Positions 26,769-34,670 of a DNA stretch of 64,000 bases are shown in pieces. A program made the translations under genes and the position numbers. Origin of the DNA: Bradyrhizobium hipponense (lineage in GTDB: Bacteria; Pseudomonadota; Alphaproteobacteria; Rhizobiales; Xanthobacteraceae); the NCBI RefSeq assembly GCF_008123965.1, contig NZ_VSTH01000103.1, positions 62,001 through 126,000 of the forward strand, in the 5' to 3' direction. Under the pieces are notes generated by a model. The model was not told where the DNA came from. It saw only the letters and a list, made by a program, of their open reading frames with translations, and ran no database searches. Positions within the stretch are counted from its first letter, which is position 1; every line of letters begins with the position of its first letter.

Positions 26769-27086
26769 TCACTTCACTTTCTTCTTGTACATCGCCAGCA
26801 TGCGCTGGGTGACAAGGAAGCCGCCGAAAATGTTCACACAGGCGAAGATCAGCGCGATGAAGCCGAAGCCGCGCGCCCAGCCCGAGCCGCTCGAGATCAT
26901 GCCGACGCCGACCGCGAGCAGCGCGCCGACCACGATCACCGACGAGATCGCGTTGGTCACGCTCATCAGCGGCGTATGCAACGCTGGCGTCACCGACCAC
27001 ACCACGAAATAGCCGACGAAAACGGCGAGAACGAAAATCGACAGCCGGAAGACGAAGGGGTCGACGACCTGTGCAATGTGCTCCAT
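26769..27086 (-). CDS. pntAB: NAD(P) transhydrogenase subunit alpha part 2 (membrane part)
   Basis: A 105-residue protein with three membrane helices, corresponding to the C-terminal membrane segment of single-chain E. coli PntA. Alphaproteobacteria often encode it separately. Motifs such as [20 protein letters not shown] are characteristic. It starts 11 bases after the alpha part 1 stop and ends 43 bases before pntB. Confidence 0.95.
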   Translation of the reverse strand: MEHIAQVVDPFVFRLSIFVLAVFVGYFVVWSVTPALHTPLMSVTNAISSVIVVGALLAVGVGMISSGSGWARGFGFIALIFACVNIFGGFLVTQRMLAMYKKKVK

Positions 27087-27097
27087 GGCGGCTCTCC

Positions 27098-28225
27098 TTA
27101 CGCTTTCGGCTGGAAGTTCGGGTGGATGACGGCGCCGTCCCTGGTCAGCGCCGTCGCTTTGACGAGTTCATCGTCCCAATTGACGGCCAGCGCCTTGCCG
27201 GCCTTGTCGACCATGGTCTCGATGAAATTGAACAGGTTGCGCGCGTAGAGACTGGAAGCCGACGCCGCGACGCGGCCGGCAACATTGGTGTAGCCGACGA
27301 TCTTGATGCCATCGAGCTCGGCGACCTCGCCCGGCTTTGCGCCCTCGACGTTTCCGCCGCGCTCGACGGCGAGATCGACCAGCACCGATCCGGGCTTCAT
27401 CGATTTCACCATCTCGGCCGAGACGAGCTTCGGCGCCGGGCGGCCCGGGATCAGCGCGGTCGTGATCACGATGTCCTGCTTCTTGATGTGCTCGGCGGTG
27501 AGCGCGGCCTGCTTGGCCTGGTACTCCTTGGACATTTCCTTGGCGTAGCCGCCGGCGGTCTGCGCGTTCTTGAACTCTTCGTCCTCGACGGCGAGGAATT
27601 TTGCGCCGAGGCTCTCCACCTGCTCTTTCGTGGCAGGCCGCACGTCGGTCGCAGTGACGACGGCGCCGAGGCGCCGGGCGGTCGCGATCGCTTGCAGGCC
27701 GGCGACGCCGACGCCCATCACGAACACCTTGGCGGCTGGAATGGTACCGGCCGCCGTCATCATCATCGGGAAGGCACGGCCGAAGGCTTCGGCGCCCTCG
27801 ATCACGGCGCGGTAGCCGGCGAGGTTCGCCTGCGAGGACAGCACGTCCATCACCTGCGCGCGCGTGATGCGCGGCATCAATTCCATCGCGAAAGCCGAGA
27901 TGCCGGCGTCGGCCATCGTCTTCAGCGCGGCCTCGTTGCCATAGGGATCCATGATGGCGATGACGAGCGCGCCGCGCTTGTACTGCGCGAGCTCGGAGGC
28001 CTCGGGCCGCTTCACCTTGATGATGACGTCGGCATCCTTCAGCGCATCCGCGCTGACGGTGGCGCCCGCCGCGGTGAATTCGGAATCCGGCAGGCCCGAC
28101 TTCAGGCCGGCACCCGGCTCGACCACGATCTCGGCGCCCAACGCCTTAAACTTCTTCACCGTATCAGGCGAAGCGGCGACCCGCGGCTCCGACGGATCGA
28201 TTTCCTTGGCAACGGCGATCTTCAT
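27098..28225 (-). CDS. pntAA: NAD(P) transhydrogenase subunit alpha part 1 (NAD-binding)
   Basis: A 375-residue soluble subunit (domain I) that binds NAD(H). It begins [19 protein letters not shown] and contains the nucleotide-binding [18 protein letters not shown] stretch and the [12 protein letters not shown] mobile-loop region, typical of the alanine dehydrogenase/PntA family. ATG 28225 is chosen because GGAGGGCC precedes it. An in-frame extension to 28258 has no support. It is the first gene of the pntAA-pntAB-pntB operon. Confidence 0.96.
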   Translation of the reverse strand: MKIAVAKEIDPSEPRVAASPDTVKKFKALGAEIVVEPGAGLKSGLPDSEFTAAGATVSADALKDADVIIKVKRPEASELAQYKRGALVIAIMDPYGNEAALKTMADAGISAFAMELMPRITRAQVMDVLSSQANLAGYRAVIEGAEAFGRAFPMMMTAAGTIPAAKVFVMGVGVAGLQAIATARRLGAVVTATDVRPATKEQVESLGAKFLAVEDEEFKNAQTAGGYAKEMSKEYQAKQAALTAEHIKKQDIVITTALIPGRPAPKLVSAEMVKSMKPGSVLVDLAVERGGNVEGAKPGEVAELDGIKIVGYTNVAGRVAASASSLYARNLFNFIETMVDKAGKALAVNWDDELVKATALTRDGAVIHPNFQPKA

Positions 28226-28327
28226 AGGCCCTCCGGCGACGCGGGAAAAAACGCGCACGCGAACTTAGCGTTACTCCCGCAACGTTGGATACCGGTTTTA
28301 GAACCGGCTTGTGTGCAAATTTTCTGG

Positions 28328-28349
28328 GCACCGCCGGCATTGGCGGTGC
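28328..28349. terminator. Hairpin between CoxIV-like gene and pntAA
   Basis: An 8-bp perfect stem GCACCGCC (28328-28335) and GGCGGTGC (28342-28349) with a 6-base loop lies 14 bases downstream of the minus-strand subunit IV gene. On that strand it is followed by a short AT-rich stretch rather than a clear T-run, so its efficiency as a terminator is uncertain. Confidence 0.45.
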
Positions 28350-28362
28350 GGCCGGCGATGGA

Positions 28363-28515
28363 TCAGGTCAGGAAGATCGCCATCAGGATCACGATGAGCG
28401 CGACCGAGGCCGTGCCGTACTTCACCAGCTTGATGAAGCCCTCATAGGTCTGCTCGTGGGCAACGTAGTCATTGCCGTCGGCGGTGGTGTACGCCACTTC
28501 GCTATGGTCAGCCAT
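28363..28515 (-). CDS. aa3-type cytochrome c oxidase subunit IV (small bacterial type)
   Basis: A 50-residue protein starting MADHSEVAYTTADGNDYVAH. The N-half is soluble with the conserved YxxHExTYxGF-like pattern (YVAHEQTYEGFIKLVKYG), and one membrane helix ends the protein (ASVALIVILMAIFLT). This matches the short bacterial CoxIV family that packs on the outside of aa3 oxidases in Paracoccus and relatives. No other cox genes are in the window, so it acts with an oxidase encoded elsewhere. Confidence 0.85.
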   Translation of the reverse strand: MADHSEVAYTTADGNDYVAHEQTYEGFIKLVKYGTASVALIVILMAIFLT

Positions 28516-28609
28516 GGATGTCCCCAGTCGAAAGTCAATTCCCGCTGGCAATACCGCAAACCTTCGGGCAGGGCAACGGCACCAATGAGCGGTTTTCCCG
28601 CAAATCAGG

Positions 28610-28996
28610 TCATTTGGAATTCCAATTGTCGCGGATCCAGAGCGCGAGGCTCTGCTCGCTGACTTCGCCGGCAGCAAGGGAGAGGATGATCGCTGCCGCT
28701 TCTGCCTCGGGCACGACGAAATCGACACCGTTTACGCCGAGAAAAGTGTACAGCGCGAGAAGTGACGTGCGTTTGTTGCCGTCGACGAACGGATGGTTAT
28801 GCGCAATCCCAAAAGCATAGGCCGCCGCCAATTCCACGAGATCGGCATTTTCGTACGACCACTTGTTTTTTGGTCGATCGAGCGCGGAGTCGAGCATGCC
28901 ATCATCGCGCAAGCCACTTGCACCGCCGTGGATCGCAAGCTGTTCGTCGTGGATTGCTATGATCATTCGACGCGTCAGCCAGAACGGCTCGCTCAT
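28610..28996 (-). CDS. doc: Doc-type toxin (Fic/Doc family), toxin-antitoxin system
   Basis: A 128-residue Fic/Doc-fold protein. The catalytic motif HPFVDGNKRT is at residues 68-77, with His68 and Asp72 in the expected positions. Doc toxins phosphorylate elongation factor Tu and stop translation. DGNKR rather than DANKR places this protein between the Doc and Fic consensus, so AMP transfer cannot be excluded. Its ATG overlaps the antitoxin stop codon (ATGA), the classic coupled antitoxin-toxin order. Confidence 0.92.
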   Translation of the reverse strand: MSEPFWLTRRMIIAIHDEQLAIHGGASGLRDDGMLDSALDRPKNKWSYENADLVELAAAYAFGIAHNHPFVDGNKRTSLLALYTFLGVNGVDFVVPEAEAAAIILSLAAGEVSEQSLALWIRDNWNSK

Positions 28997-29259
28997 TTGG
29001 CGAGTTCGGCAAGGGCATTGTGATAACGCTTCATGCCTCGCCGCGCGACTTCCATCGCTTTCTCGAAATCAGGGTCGCGGGGCGTCAGCAAGAACCCGCC
29101 GTCCGATTGCTCTATCGGAAACAGCTTGTCGCCCTCTTTGAGATTCAGACGCGCAGCCAACTCCTTCGGCAAAATGACGCCGATGGAATTGCCGATCTTG
29201 CGAACTTGAAGAACAGTGGATTCATTTTTCAGGTCTTTGGAGGATGCATTCTCGTTCAT
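28993..29259 (-). CDS. AbrB/MazE-fold antitoxin
   Basis: An 88-residue antitoxin. A swapped-hairpin AbrB/SpoVT DNA-binding domain covers about residues 16-60 (LQVRKIGNSIGVILPKELAARLNL), followed by an acidic/basic helical tail (DPDFEKAMEVARRGMKRYH) that would wrap the toxin. ATG 29259 is favoured by GAGGTG just upstream. A GTG at 29265 is the alternative. The gene precedes the Doc-type toxin and lies 12 bases from a perfect palindrome that is the probable autoregulatory operator. Confidence 0.9.
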   Translation of the reverse strand: MNENASSKDLKNESTVLQVRKIGNSIGVILPKELAARLNLKEGDKLFPIEQSDGGFLLTPRDPDFEKAMEVARRGMKRYHNALAELAK

Positions 29260-29262
29260 GGC

Positions 29263-29297
29263 CACACCTCGTTATACATATGTATAACACACCTCGT
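29263..29297. promoter_or_regulatory. Palindromic operator/promoter of the toxin-antitoxin operon
   Basis: A perfect 18-bp palindrome GTTATACATATGTATAAC (29271-29288) is flanked by 10-bp direct repeats CACACCTCGT (29263-29272 and 29288-29297). The palindrome contains TATAC/TATAAC elements that could serve as a -10 box on the minus strand. AbrB-fold antitoxins bind such symmetric AT-rich sites and repress their own operon. Confidence 0.75.
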
Positions 29298-29328
29298 CAG
29301 GCCGTTCAACAAATGTTTTACCGCCAGC

Positions 29329-32322
29329 CTACCCCTGATCCAGCCCGGCGATCGTCCCCGCCATCATTATGGGCCGCTCGACGACCGGCCAGCCCAGGGA
29401 ACGGCGAACCTCGTCGATCGCCCTCTCGCCCGCCTCGGTGAACCGCGCCGTGCGCGGGGCGGTGCCGGGACCGACTGCGACGGGATGGTCGCCGGCGAGG
29501 AAGCCATGGGTCATGTGGAAACCAAGCGCACGATAGACTTCGAACTGCTCTTCGGAGAAGAACTGATCGCCGGTGGTCTCGTGCGGAAAGCGATCATTCC
29601 GCCGCGCGTAGTCCCGGATGTAGTCGTTCTCATCACAGGTGAGCGAGGATTTGACATAGACGAGGTAGCCCTTCTCCTCTCCCCCGTAATCAATGCTGCC
29701 GATTGCGACGTGAACGTGGTCTTGCGGAGCGTCGCCGTCCACATCGGGAGGAGACGACGGATCGCCGGCCTTGTCGGCATTGCGTGCCATCAGCGCGCGA
29801 GTGCGTTCGCGAATCGGCGTCCATGGCAAGTCGATCCGGACGCCGAGATCAATGCGGGCGTAGCGCTGCAACGTCATCAGCGAACCGAAATTCATCGGCG
29901 CATCGGCTTCCGCATCCACCGCAATGATCACCTTGCAGCGGCGGCGCAACAGCTCGTAGACGCCAAGATTTTCGATGTGGCCGCCGTCCGTCAGGTAGAC
30001 ACTGTCGCTATTCTCGTACAGCCGCCCCGAGATTTCGGACCAGAAATAAAGCGGTGTGGAGCGGCGCTGCGGCCGCACGCGCGCGTCGACGTAACGCGGG
30101 TTCTTCAGCCAGTAGCCCAGCCGTACGTTGAGAAGCGCGAGCGTGGGTGTCAGCGCCTTGATCGAGTTCGAGCCCATGTTCGAGGAAGCCGCCGCGCCGG
30201 AAATCGCCATTGCGGTCGCAAGGTCGAGACTTTGCTCATCGTCCTGCAGCAAGCCGGTGGATGCATAGCCCGTTGCCTCGCTACCGACGTTCAGGGCGGA
30301 GAACATGAAGAAGTCCGCGTTGCGGCCACGCCGGTTGGCAAAGTCCGAGCCTTGAATATTCAGCGCCGTATTGATGAGTTGATACGGCCCGCGCAACGTC
30401 GGCGTTGCCGGCTGCCCCGGAATACGGGCGGTCTCGGTCGGAGCGGCGTAGAGATCGGTCAGCTTCATGCGATCGAGCGTCCTGAAATCACGCCCCTGAT
30501 CGAGGCTGGCTTCGGCCCGGGCGATGCCGCCGTCGGCCGAACGAGTCGGATCGAACAGGAAAGCCTTGCTCAGCCGATCGCGATAGAGCCGATGCAGCGA
30601 GTTCGCATTCGGCGTCAGGCAGAACGAGATGGCGAACAACAGGAGCCCGGCAAACGTGTAGAGGATCACCATCGGAAGACTGAACGAGTAGCTGAGTTCC
30701 GAGGCCGAGCCCTGGAACAGACTGGGAATGCGGGCCTGAACCAGATGCCCCGCCTTCTGGGCCAGGAATTCGAGCCATGCCGGGGCATGCCAAGTGGGTG
30801 TCAACCGCTCGGTATCGGCCACGACCGGCGGCGCGGCCTGCGGCGAAATCTCGGCTGACAGGGTACCCTTGCTGGCATCGAACTGGATCTTGCCTGCCAA
30901 ACTCCCGGCCGACGTATTCGATTTGGCGTTGACCAGGCACTCTCTTTGGGAGGTAGCCCCCAGAGCCGACGGGCACCTCTCGAACAAGTCGTTGGCGATG
31001 CCCCAATACGACAAATAGAGGTATGCGACCCAGATGATGAGCGGAAGTGCGAGGCCTGCAATCCAAAGCGCCACCTTGGCGACGACCGCGAGCACCAGCG
31101 ATCCCCATTGCGAAGATACGCTGTTGCCCTTCAACAGTTCAACGAACTGCTGCCTGAATGCGGTGACGACGATGCCGATCGGCGCAGCGGCTGCCGCGAG
31201 CGACTTGATCCAGGTGATTGCAACAGCGGCAGCCGGTCCACCGATTGCGCTGCTCTCGGCAACATCAAACATCTGCTCCAGCATGAACGGCTGAAATTCG
31301 AAGAAGGCGATCGCCGCCAGCAGCACCAGAAAGGTCGCGCCCATGCTCGGCCAATGCGAGCGAAATTCTTGCCGCTTTCCCGGGCTCGCGAACGACTGCT
31401 TGAGTGCCCATCCGAAGAACAGGACGACCCCGATGACAGCGATGGCCAAGGTCAGCGCAAAGTGCTGGACCTTGAGGAACCGTGCAAAGTCGCAGGCGAC
31501 GCCGAGCAGCAAGGCTATACCGGCAAGGTAGGCGCACACGATGCTGGGGCCGTTGCCGCGAACGGAACGGGAGCTCAAATAGGTCAGCCCACTGCAGAGA
31601 AGCAGCACCAGCGCCGCGGCCGCGCCAAAGGCGCTGAAGCCGTAGCGATCGATGCTGCCAAAATCATGCAATTCGCACAATTTGCGATCGTTGAGGCCGA
31701 TACCAAAGACGTTCGCGACCGTCAGGCAACTGCGCAACGGCGTCGACCATATGGTGACGGCGGCAAGCAGCAGCACGATGGGCAACGTCAGCCCGATATT
31801 GGCCACCAAGCCGCGCACGACAATCGCAAATCCGGTCAGAAGATCGCGTGCGCCGGCGGGGATCAGATAGTTGGAATAGTTGCGGAGATGTCCGACCGAA
31901 GGCGTGTCGCTGATTTCGGCAGCGGTTACGGTACCTGCGACCGGCCTTTCACCGAATACAAACCGCCCTGCCGCCGTCATGGTCGCGCTGAGCGAAGTGC
32001 CGATATAGCCGCCACCCGACACCGTGGAGAGATAGTCGATCCGCCCGATCAGGCTGTGGTGATTCAAGGCTTGTAGCACGCCGAGGCAAAGGGCCGACGA
32101 GCGGATGCCGCCGCCGGACAACGCGAGCCCGACGACGTCGAGCAACTGGCAAGGCTCCAGGGCAGCGGAATCGAGGCGCCGTTCCGGCTCACGCCGCGTG
32201 TTGATTGCCGCGATCTCGTCGCGGACGATTTGATGGTGCTTCTCGCACCAGGGCGTCTCCTCATCGACCGCTGCAGTATTTCGCGCTTCGGGAACTGGCG
32301 CGGCGGGCCCTTGATCGCGCAT
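29329..32322 (-). CDS. Large patatin-like phospholipase with inserted membrane helices
   Basis: A protein of about 997 residues. The N-terminal part holds the patatin oxyanion motif SGGGIRSSA (about 69-77) and the nucleophile segment STVSGGGYIG with Ser102. The catalytic Asp lies far away in TDGGHIENLG (Asp779). Between them, about residues 165-610 contain eight or so membrane helices. The family hydrolyses acyl esters of lipids. Here the active site must be assembled across a membrane block. ATG 32322 is selected because CTGGGGAG lies about 7 bases upstream. A longer frame reaches 32358. No operon partners are evident. The substrate is unknown. Confidence 0.85.
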   Translation of the reverse strand: MRDQGPAAPVPEARNTAAVDEETPWCEKHHQIVRDEIAAINTRREPERRLDSAALEPCQLLDVVGLALSGGGIRSSALCLGVLQALNHHSLIGRIDYLSTVSGGGYIGTSLSATMTAAGRFVFGERPVAGTVTAAEISDTPSVGHLRNYSNYLIPAGARDLLTGFAIVVRGLVANIGLTLPIVLLLAAVTIWSTPLRSCLTVANVFGIGLNDRKLCELHDFGSIDRYGFSAFGAAAALVLLLCSGLTYLSSRSVRGNGPSIVCAYLAGIALLLGVACDFARFLKVQHFALTLAIAVIGVVLFFGWALKQSFASPGKRQEFRSHWPSMGATFLVLLAAIAFFEFQPFMLEQMFDVAESSAIGGPAAAVAITWIKSLAAAAAPIGIVVTAFRQQFVELLKGNSVSSQWGSLVLAVVAKVALWIAGLALPLIIWVAYLYLSYWGIANDLFERCPSALGATSQRECLVNAKSNTSAGSLAGKIQFDASKGTLSAEISPQAAPPVVADTERLTPTWHAPAWLEFLAQKAGHLVQARIPSLFQGSASELSYSFSLPMVILYTFAGLLLFAISFCLTPNANSLHRLYRDRLSKAFLFDPTRSADGGIARAEASLDQGRDFRTLDRMKLTDLYAAPTETARIPGQPATPTLRGPYQLINTALNIQGSDFANRRGRNADFFMFSALNVGSEATGYASTGLLQDDEQSLDLATAMAISGAAASSNMGSNSIKALTPTLALLNVRLGYWLKNPRYVDARVRPQRRSTPLYFWSEISGRLYENSDSVYLTDGGHIENLGVYELLRRRCKVIIAVDAEADAPMNFGSLMTLQRYARIDLGVRIDLPWTPIRERTRALMARNADKAGDPSSPPDVDGDAPQDHVHVAIGSIDYGGEEKGYLVYVKSSLTCDENDYIRDYARRNDRFPHETTGDQFFSEEQFEVYRALGFHMTHGFLAGDHPVAVGPGTAPRTARFTEAGERAIDEVRRSLGWPVVERPIMMAGTIAGLDQG

Positions 32323-32638
32323 GGGCATCTCCCCAGGCAAAAATCGACCGATCCACAATCAACAGTTGAATATTATATCCGCAGTCTATCAAGGTTAGTC
32401 TTGCGGGCCGCGGGGACGTTCAATCCCACGTAGCAAATATCAAGACGATCGCGAGGACCGCCAGGGAGAGCGGAGTCGCGGATTGGAACTCACAGCGCTA
32501 CAAATATTTGCAACGCCCCCGTTCGGCATGAATGCGCCAAGACGCAGCTTGCGCCTCTATCTGGCGTAGCTCCGCTGAGCAGCCGGTGTCGCAGACATCA
32601 GGTTGCAGCCACGCGCTCCGGGGAACGCGCGACGTCCC
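32323..32638. other. Intergenic region between the patatin-like and pepF genes
   Basis: No gene is supported in these 316 bases. An AT-rich stretch at 32365-32385 probably holds the minus-strand promoter of the lipase gene. A perfect 10-bp palindrome CAAATATTTG lies at 32501-32510, with a half copy CAAATAT near 32434. It may be a regulator site, but I cannot assign one. Confidence 0.35.
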
Positions 32639-34543
32639 TCAGCCCATGGCCTCGAGCTCGTCGATCATGCCGGCGATGACCGAAAGACCACCATCCCAGA
32701 ATTTTGGATCCTTGGCGTCCAGGCCGAACGGACGCAGCAGCTCGGAATAATGCTTGGTGCCGCCGGCTGCGAGCATGCCGAGATAGCGTTCGGCAAAGCC
32801 TTCGGCCGCGTTCTCGTAGACGGCATAGAGCGAGTTCACGAGACAATCGCCGAAGGCATAGGCGTAGACGTAGAACGGCGAATGGATGAAGTGCGGGATG
32901 TACATCCAGTAGTTCTCGTAGCCCGCCTTGATCTCGATCGCCGGCCCCAGGCTCTCGCCTTGCACCGAGAGCCAGATCTCGCCGAGCCGCGTCGCAGTGA
33001 GCTCGCCGTGCTTGCGCTCGGTGTGGACCGCGCGCTCGAATGAATAGAACGCGATCTGCCGCACCACGGTGTTGATCATGTCCTCGACCTTGCCGGCGAG
33101 CAGCGCCTGGCGCTGTTTTGCATTTTTGGTCTGCGCCAGCAGCCGTTTGAACGTGAGCATCTCGCCGAATACGCTCGCGGTCTCCGCCAGCGTCAGCGGC
33201 GTCGGCGCCATCAGCGCACCGTTTTTCGCCGCCAGCACCTGGTGCACGCCGTGGCCGAGTTCGTGGGCGAGCGTCATCACATCGCGCGGCTTGCCCTGGT
33301 AGTTCATCAGCACATAGGGGTGCGCCGACGGCGTGGTCGGATGCGAGAAGGCGCCCGGCGCCTTGCCCGGACGCACCGGCGCATCGATCCAGCGGTCGGT
33401 GAAGAAGCGCTCGGCGATGTCGGCCATGTCGGGCGAGAAGCCGCGATAGGCCGATAGCACCATGTTGCGCGCCTCGGGCCAGGCGATGATGTCGGTCGCG
33501 GCAAAGGGCAGCGGCGCATTGCGGTCCCAATGCGCGAGCCGCTTCTTCTTGAACCAGCGCGCCTTAAGCGCGTAGTAGCGATGCGACAGCTTTGGGTAGG
33601 CCGCGCGCACGGAGGCGACCAGCGCATCCACGACCTCGCGCTCGACGCGGTTGTTCAGATGCCGGGAATCCGCGACGTCCTTGAAGCCGCGCCAGCGGTC
33701 GGAAATGTCCTTGTCCTTGGCGAGCGTGTTGGTGATCAGCGCGAAGGTGCGCTCATTGGCCTTGAAGGTTTTTCCCAGCGCTTGCGCCGCGCTCCTGCGC
33801 TTGGCGCCGTCGCGGTCCTGCAGCAAATTCAGAGTCGGCTCGATCGCCAGCTCCTTTGCGCCGATCTTGAAGCGCAGACCCGAGATGGTCTGGTCGAACA
33901 GCCTGTTCCAAGCGGAATAGGCGGTCTGCGACTTCTCCAGAAAAAGCTGCTCGAGCTCGTCGTCGAGCTGGTACGGCTTCTCCTTGCGCAAATCCTCGAT
34001 CCAGGGACGGTAATGTGCCAGCTCCGGCGCCTGCATCGCGCCGGTCAAAATATCGTCATCGATGCGATTGAGTTCGAGCGCGAAGAACAGAAGATGGGTG
34101 GACGCAGCCGTCAGCCGCTCGGAGACATCGCCGTAAAACTTTGAAATCTTGGCATCAACGCTGTCGCCGGCGTGAACCAGACCCGCATAGGAGCCGAGGC
34201 GGCCGGCGAGATCGTCGATCGCCTCATAGCGTCGCACGGCCTGAGCGAGCCATTTTCCGCCATCTTCGTTTGCTGTTCCTGTCGCGAGCTTGCCCTTGTA
34301 GTCCGTCTCGAACGCGACGCAATCGGCGTCCATCCTTTCGAGATCGCGCGCCACTTCCGGAGCATCGATCCCGGAATAGAGATCGGCGAGGTTCCACTCC
34401 GGAAGCTTGGCGGTCTTGTTTGCAGGCCTTGAGGATTTTGCCTTGGGAGGGGATTTGCCAGCGGAGTTCTTGGTGATCGGCTTGCCGAGGGCGGGCTTGG
34501 TACGAGCGGATTTATTACGAGCGGATTTGGAGCGCGAATTCAT
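32639..34543 (-). CDS. pepF: Oligoendopeptidase F (M3 metallopeptidase)
   Basis: A 634-residue M3-family zinc peptidase. The first 45 residues are Lys/Ser/Ala-rich and disordered, then the helical oligopeptidase fold begins (LPEWNLADLYSGID). The zinc-binding HExxH motif is LAHELGHGVHQ, with the downstream Glu ligand in TASVFGEMLTF, so the active site is intact. These enzymes cleave short peptides in the cytoplasm. It is divergent from the response-regulator gene, and the shared upstream region carries a CtrA-like site. Confidence 0.94.
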   Translation of the reverse strand: MNSRSKSARNKSARTKPALGKPITKNSAGKSPPKAKSSRPANKTAKLPEWNLADLYSGIDAPEVARDLERMDADCVAFETDYKGKLATGTANEDGGKWLAQAVRRYEAIDDLAGRLGSYAGLVHAGDSVDAKISKFYGDVSERLTAASTHLLFFALELNRIDDDILTGAMQAPELAHYRPWIEDLRKEKPYQLDDELEQLFLEKSQTAYSAWNRLFDQTISGLRFKIGAKELAIEPTLNLLQDRDGAKRRSAAQALGKTFKANERTFALITNTLAKDKDISDRWRGFKDVADSRHLNNRVEREVVDALVASVRAAYPKLSHRYYALKARWFKKKRLAHWDRNAPLPFAATDIIAWPEARNMVLSAYRGFSPDMADIAERFFTDRWIDAPVRPGKAPGAFSHPTTPSAHPYVLMNYQGKPRDVMTLAHELGHGVHQVLAAKNGALMAPTPLTLAETASVFGEMLTFKRLLAQTKNAKQRQALLAGKVEDMINTVVRQIAFYSFERAVHTERKHGELTATRLGEIWLSVQGESLGPAIEIKAGYENYWMYIPHFIHSPFYVYAYAFGDCLVNSLYAVYENAAEGFAERYLGMLAAGGTKHYSELLRPFGLDAKDPKFWDGGLSVIAGMIDELEAMG

Positions 34544-34596
34544 TGTGTGGGAAACCTGTGTTCAACAATCGCGGCGGCGGGCGGGGCCATCAAGGT

Positions 34597-34611
34597 TTAA
34601 GAGTGCGTTAA
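34597..34611. promoter_or_regulatory. CtrA-like binding site (TTAA-N7-TTAA)
   Basis: TTAA (34597-34600), 7 bases, TTAA (34608-34611), the spacing of the alphaproteobacterial cell-cycle regulator CtrA. It lacks the preferred C after the second TTAA. It is in the gap between divergent pepF and the sigma-54-type response regulator, about 60 bases upstream of the latter's ATG. Confidence 0.45.
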
Positions 34612-34670
34612 TCGGCTTCGGCCAGAGTGCCCCGATTCGAGACAGATAGTAGTAGCGTGCGGGGAACACC

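Noticed and set aside
29020-30858. A 612-codon open frame on the plus strand
   Set aside because: It runs antisense through the toxin-antitoxin genes and the patatin-like gene, with composition typical of a codon-position shadow.
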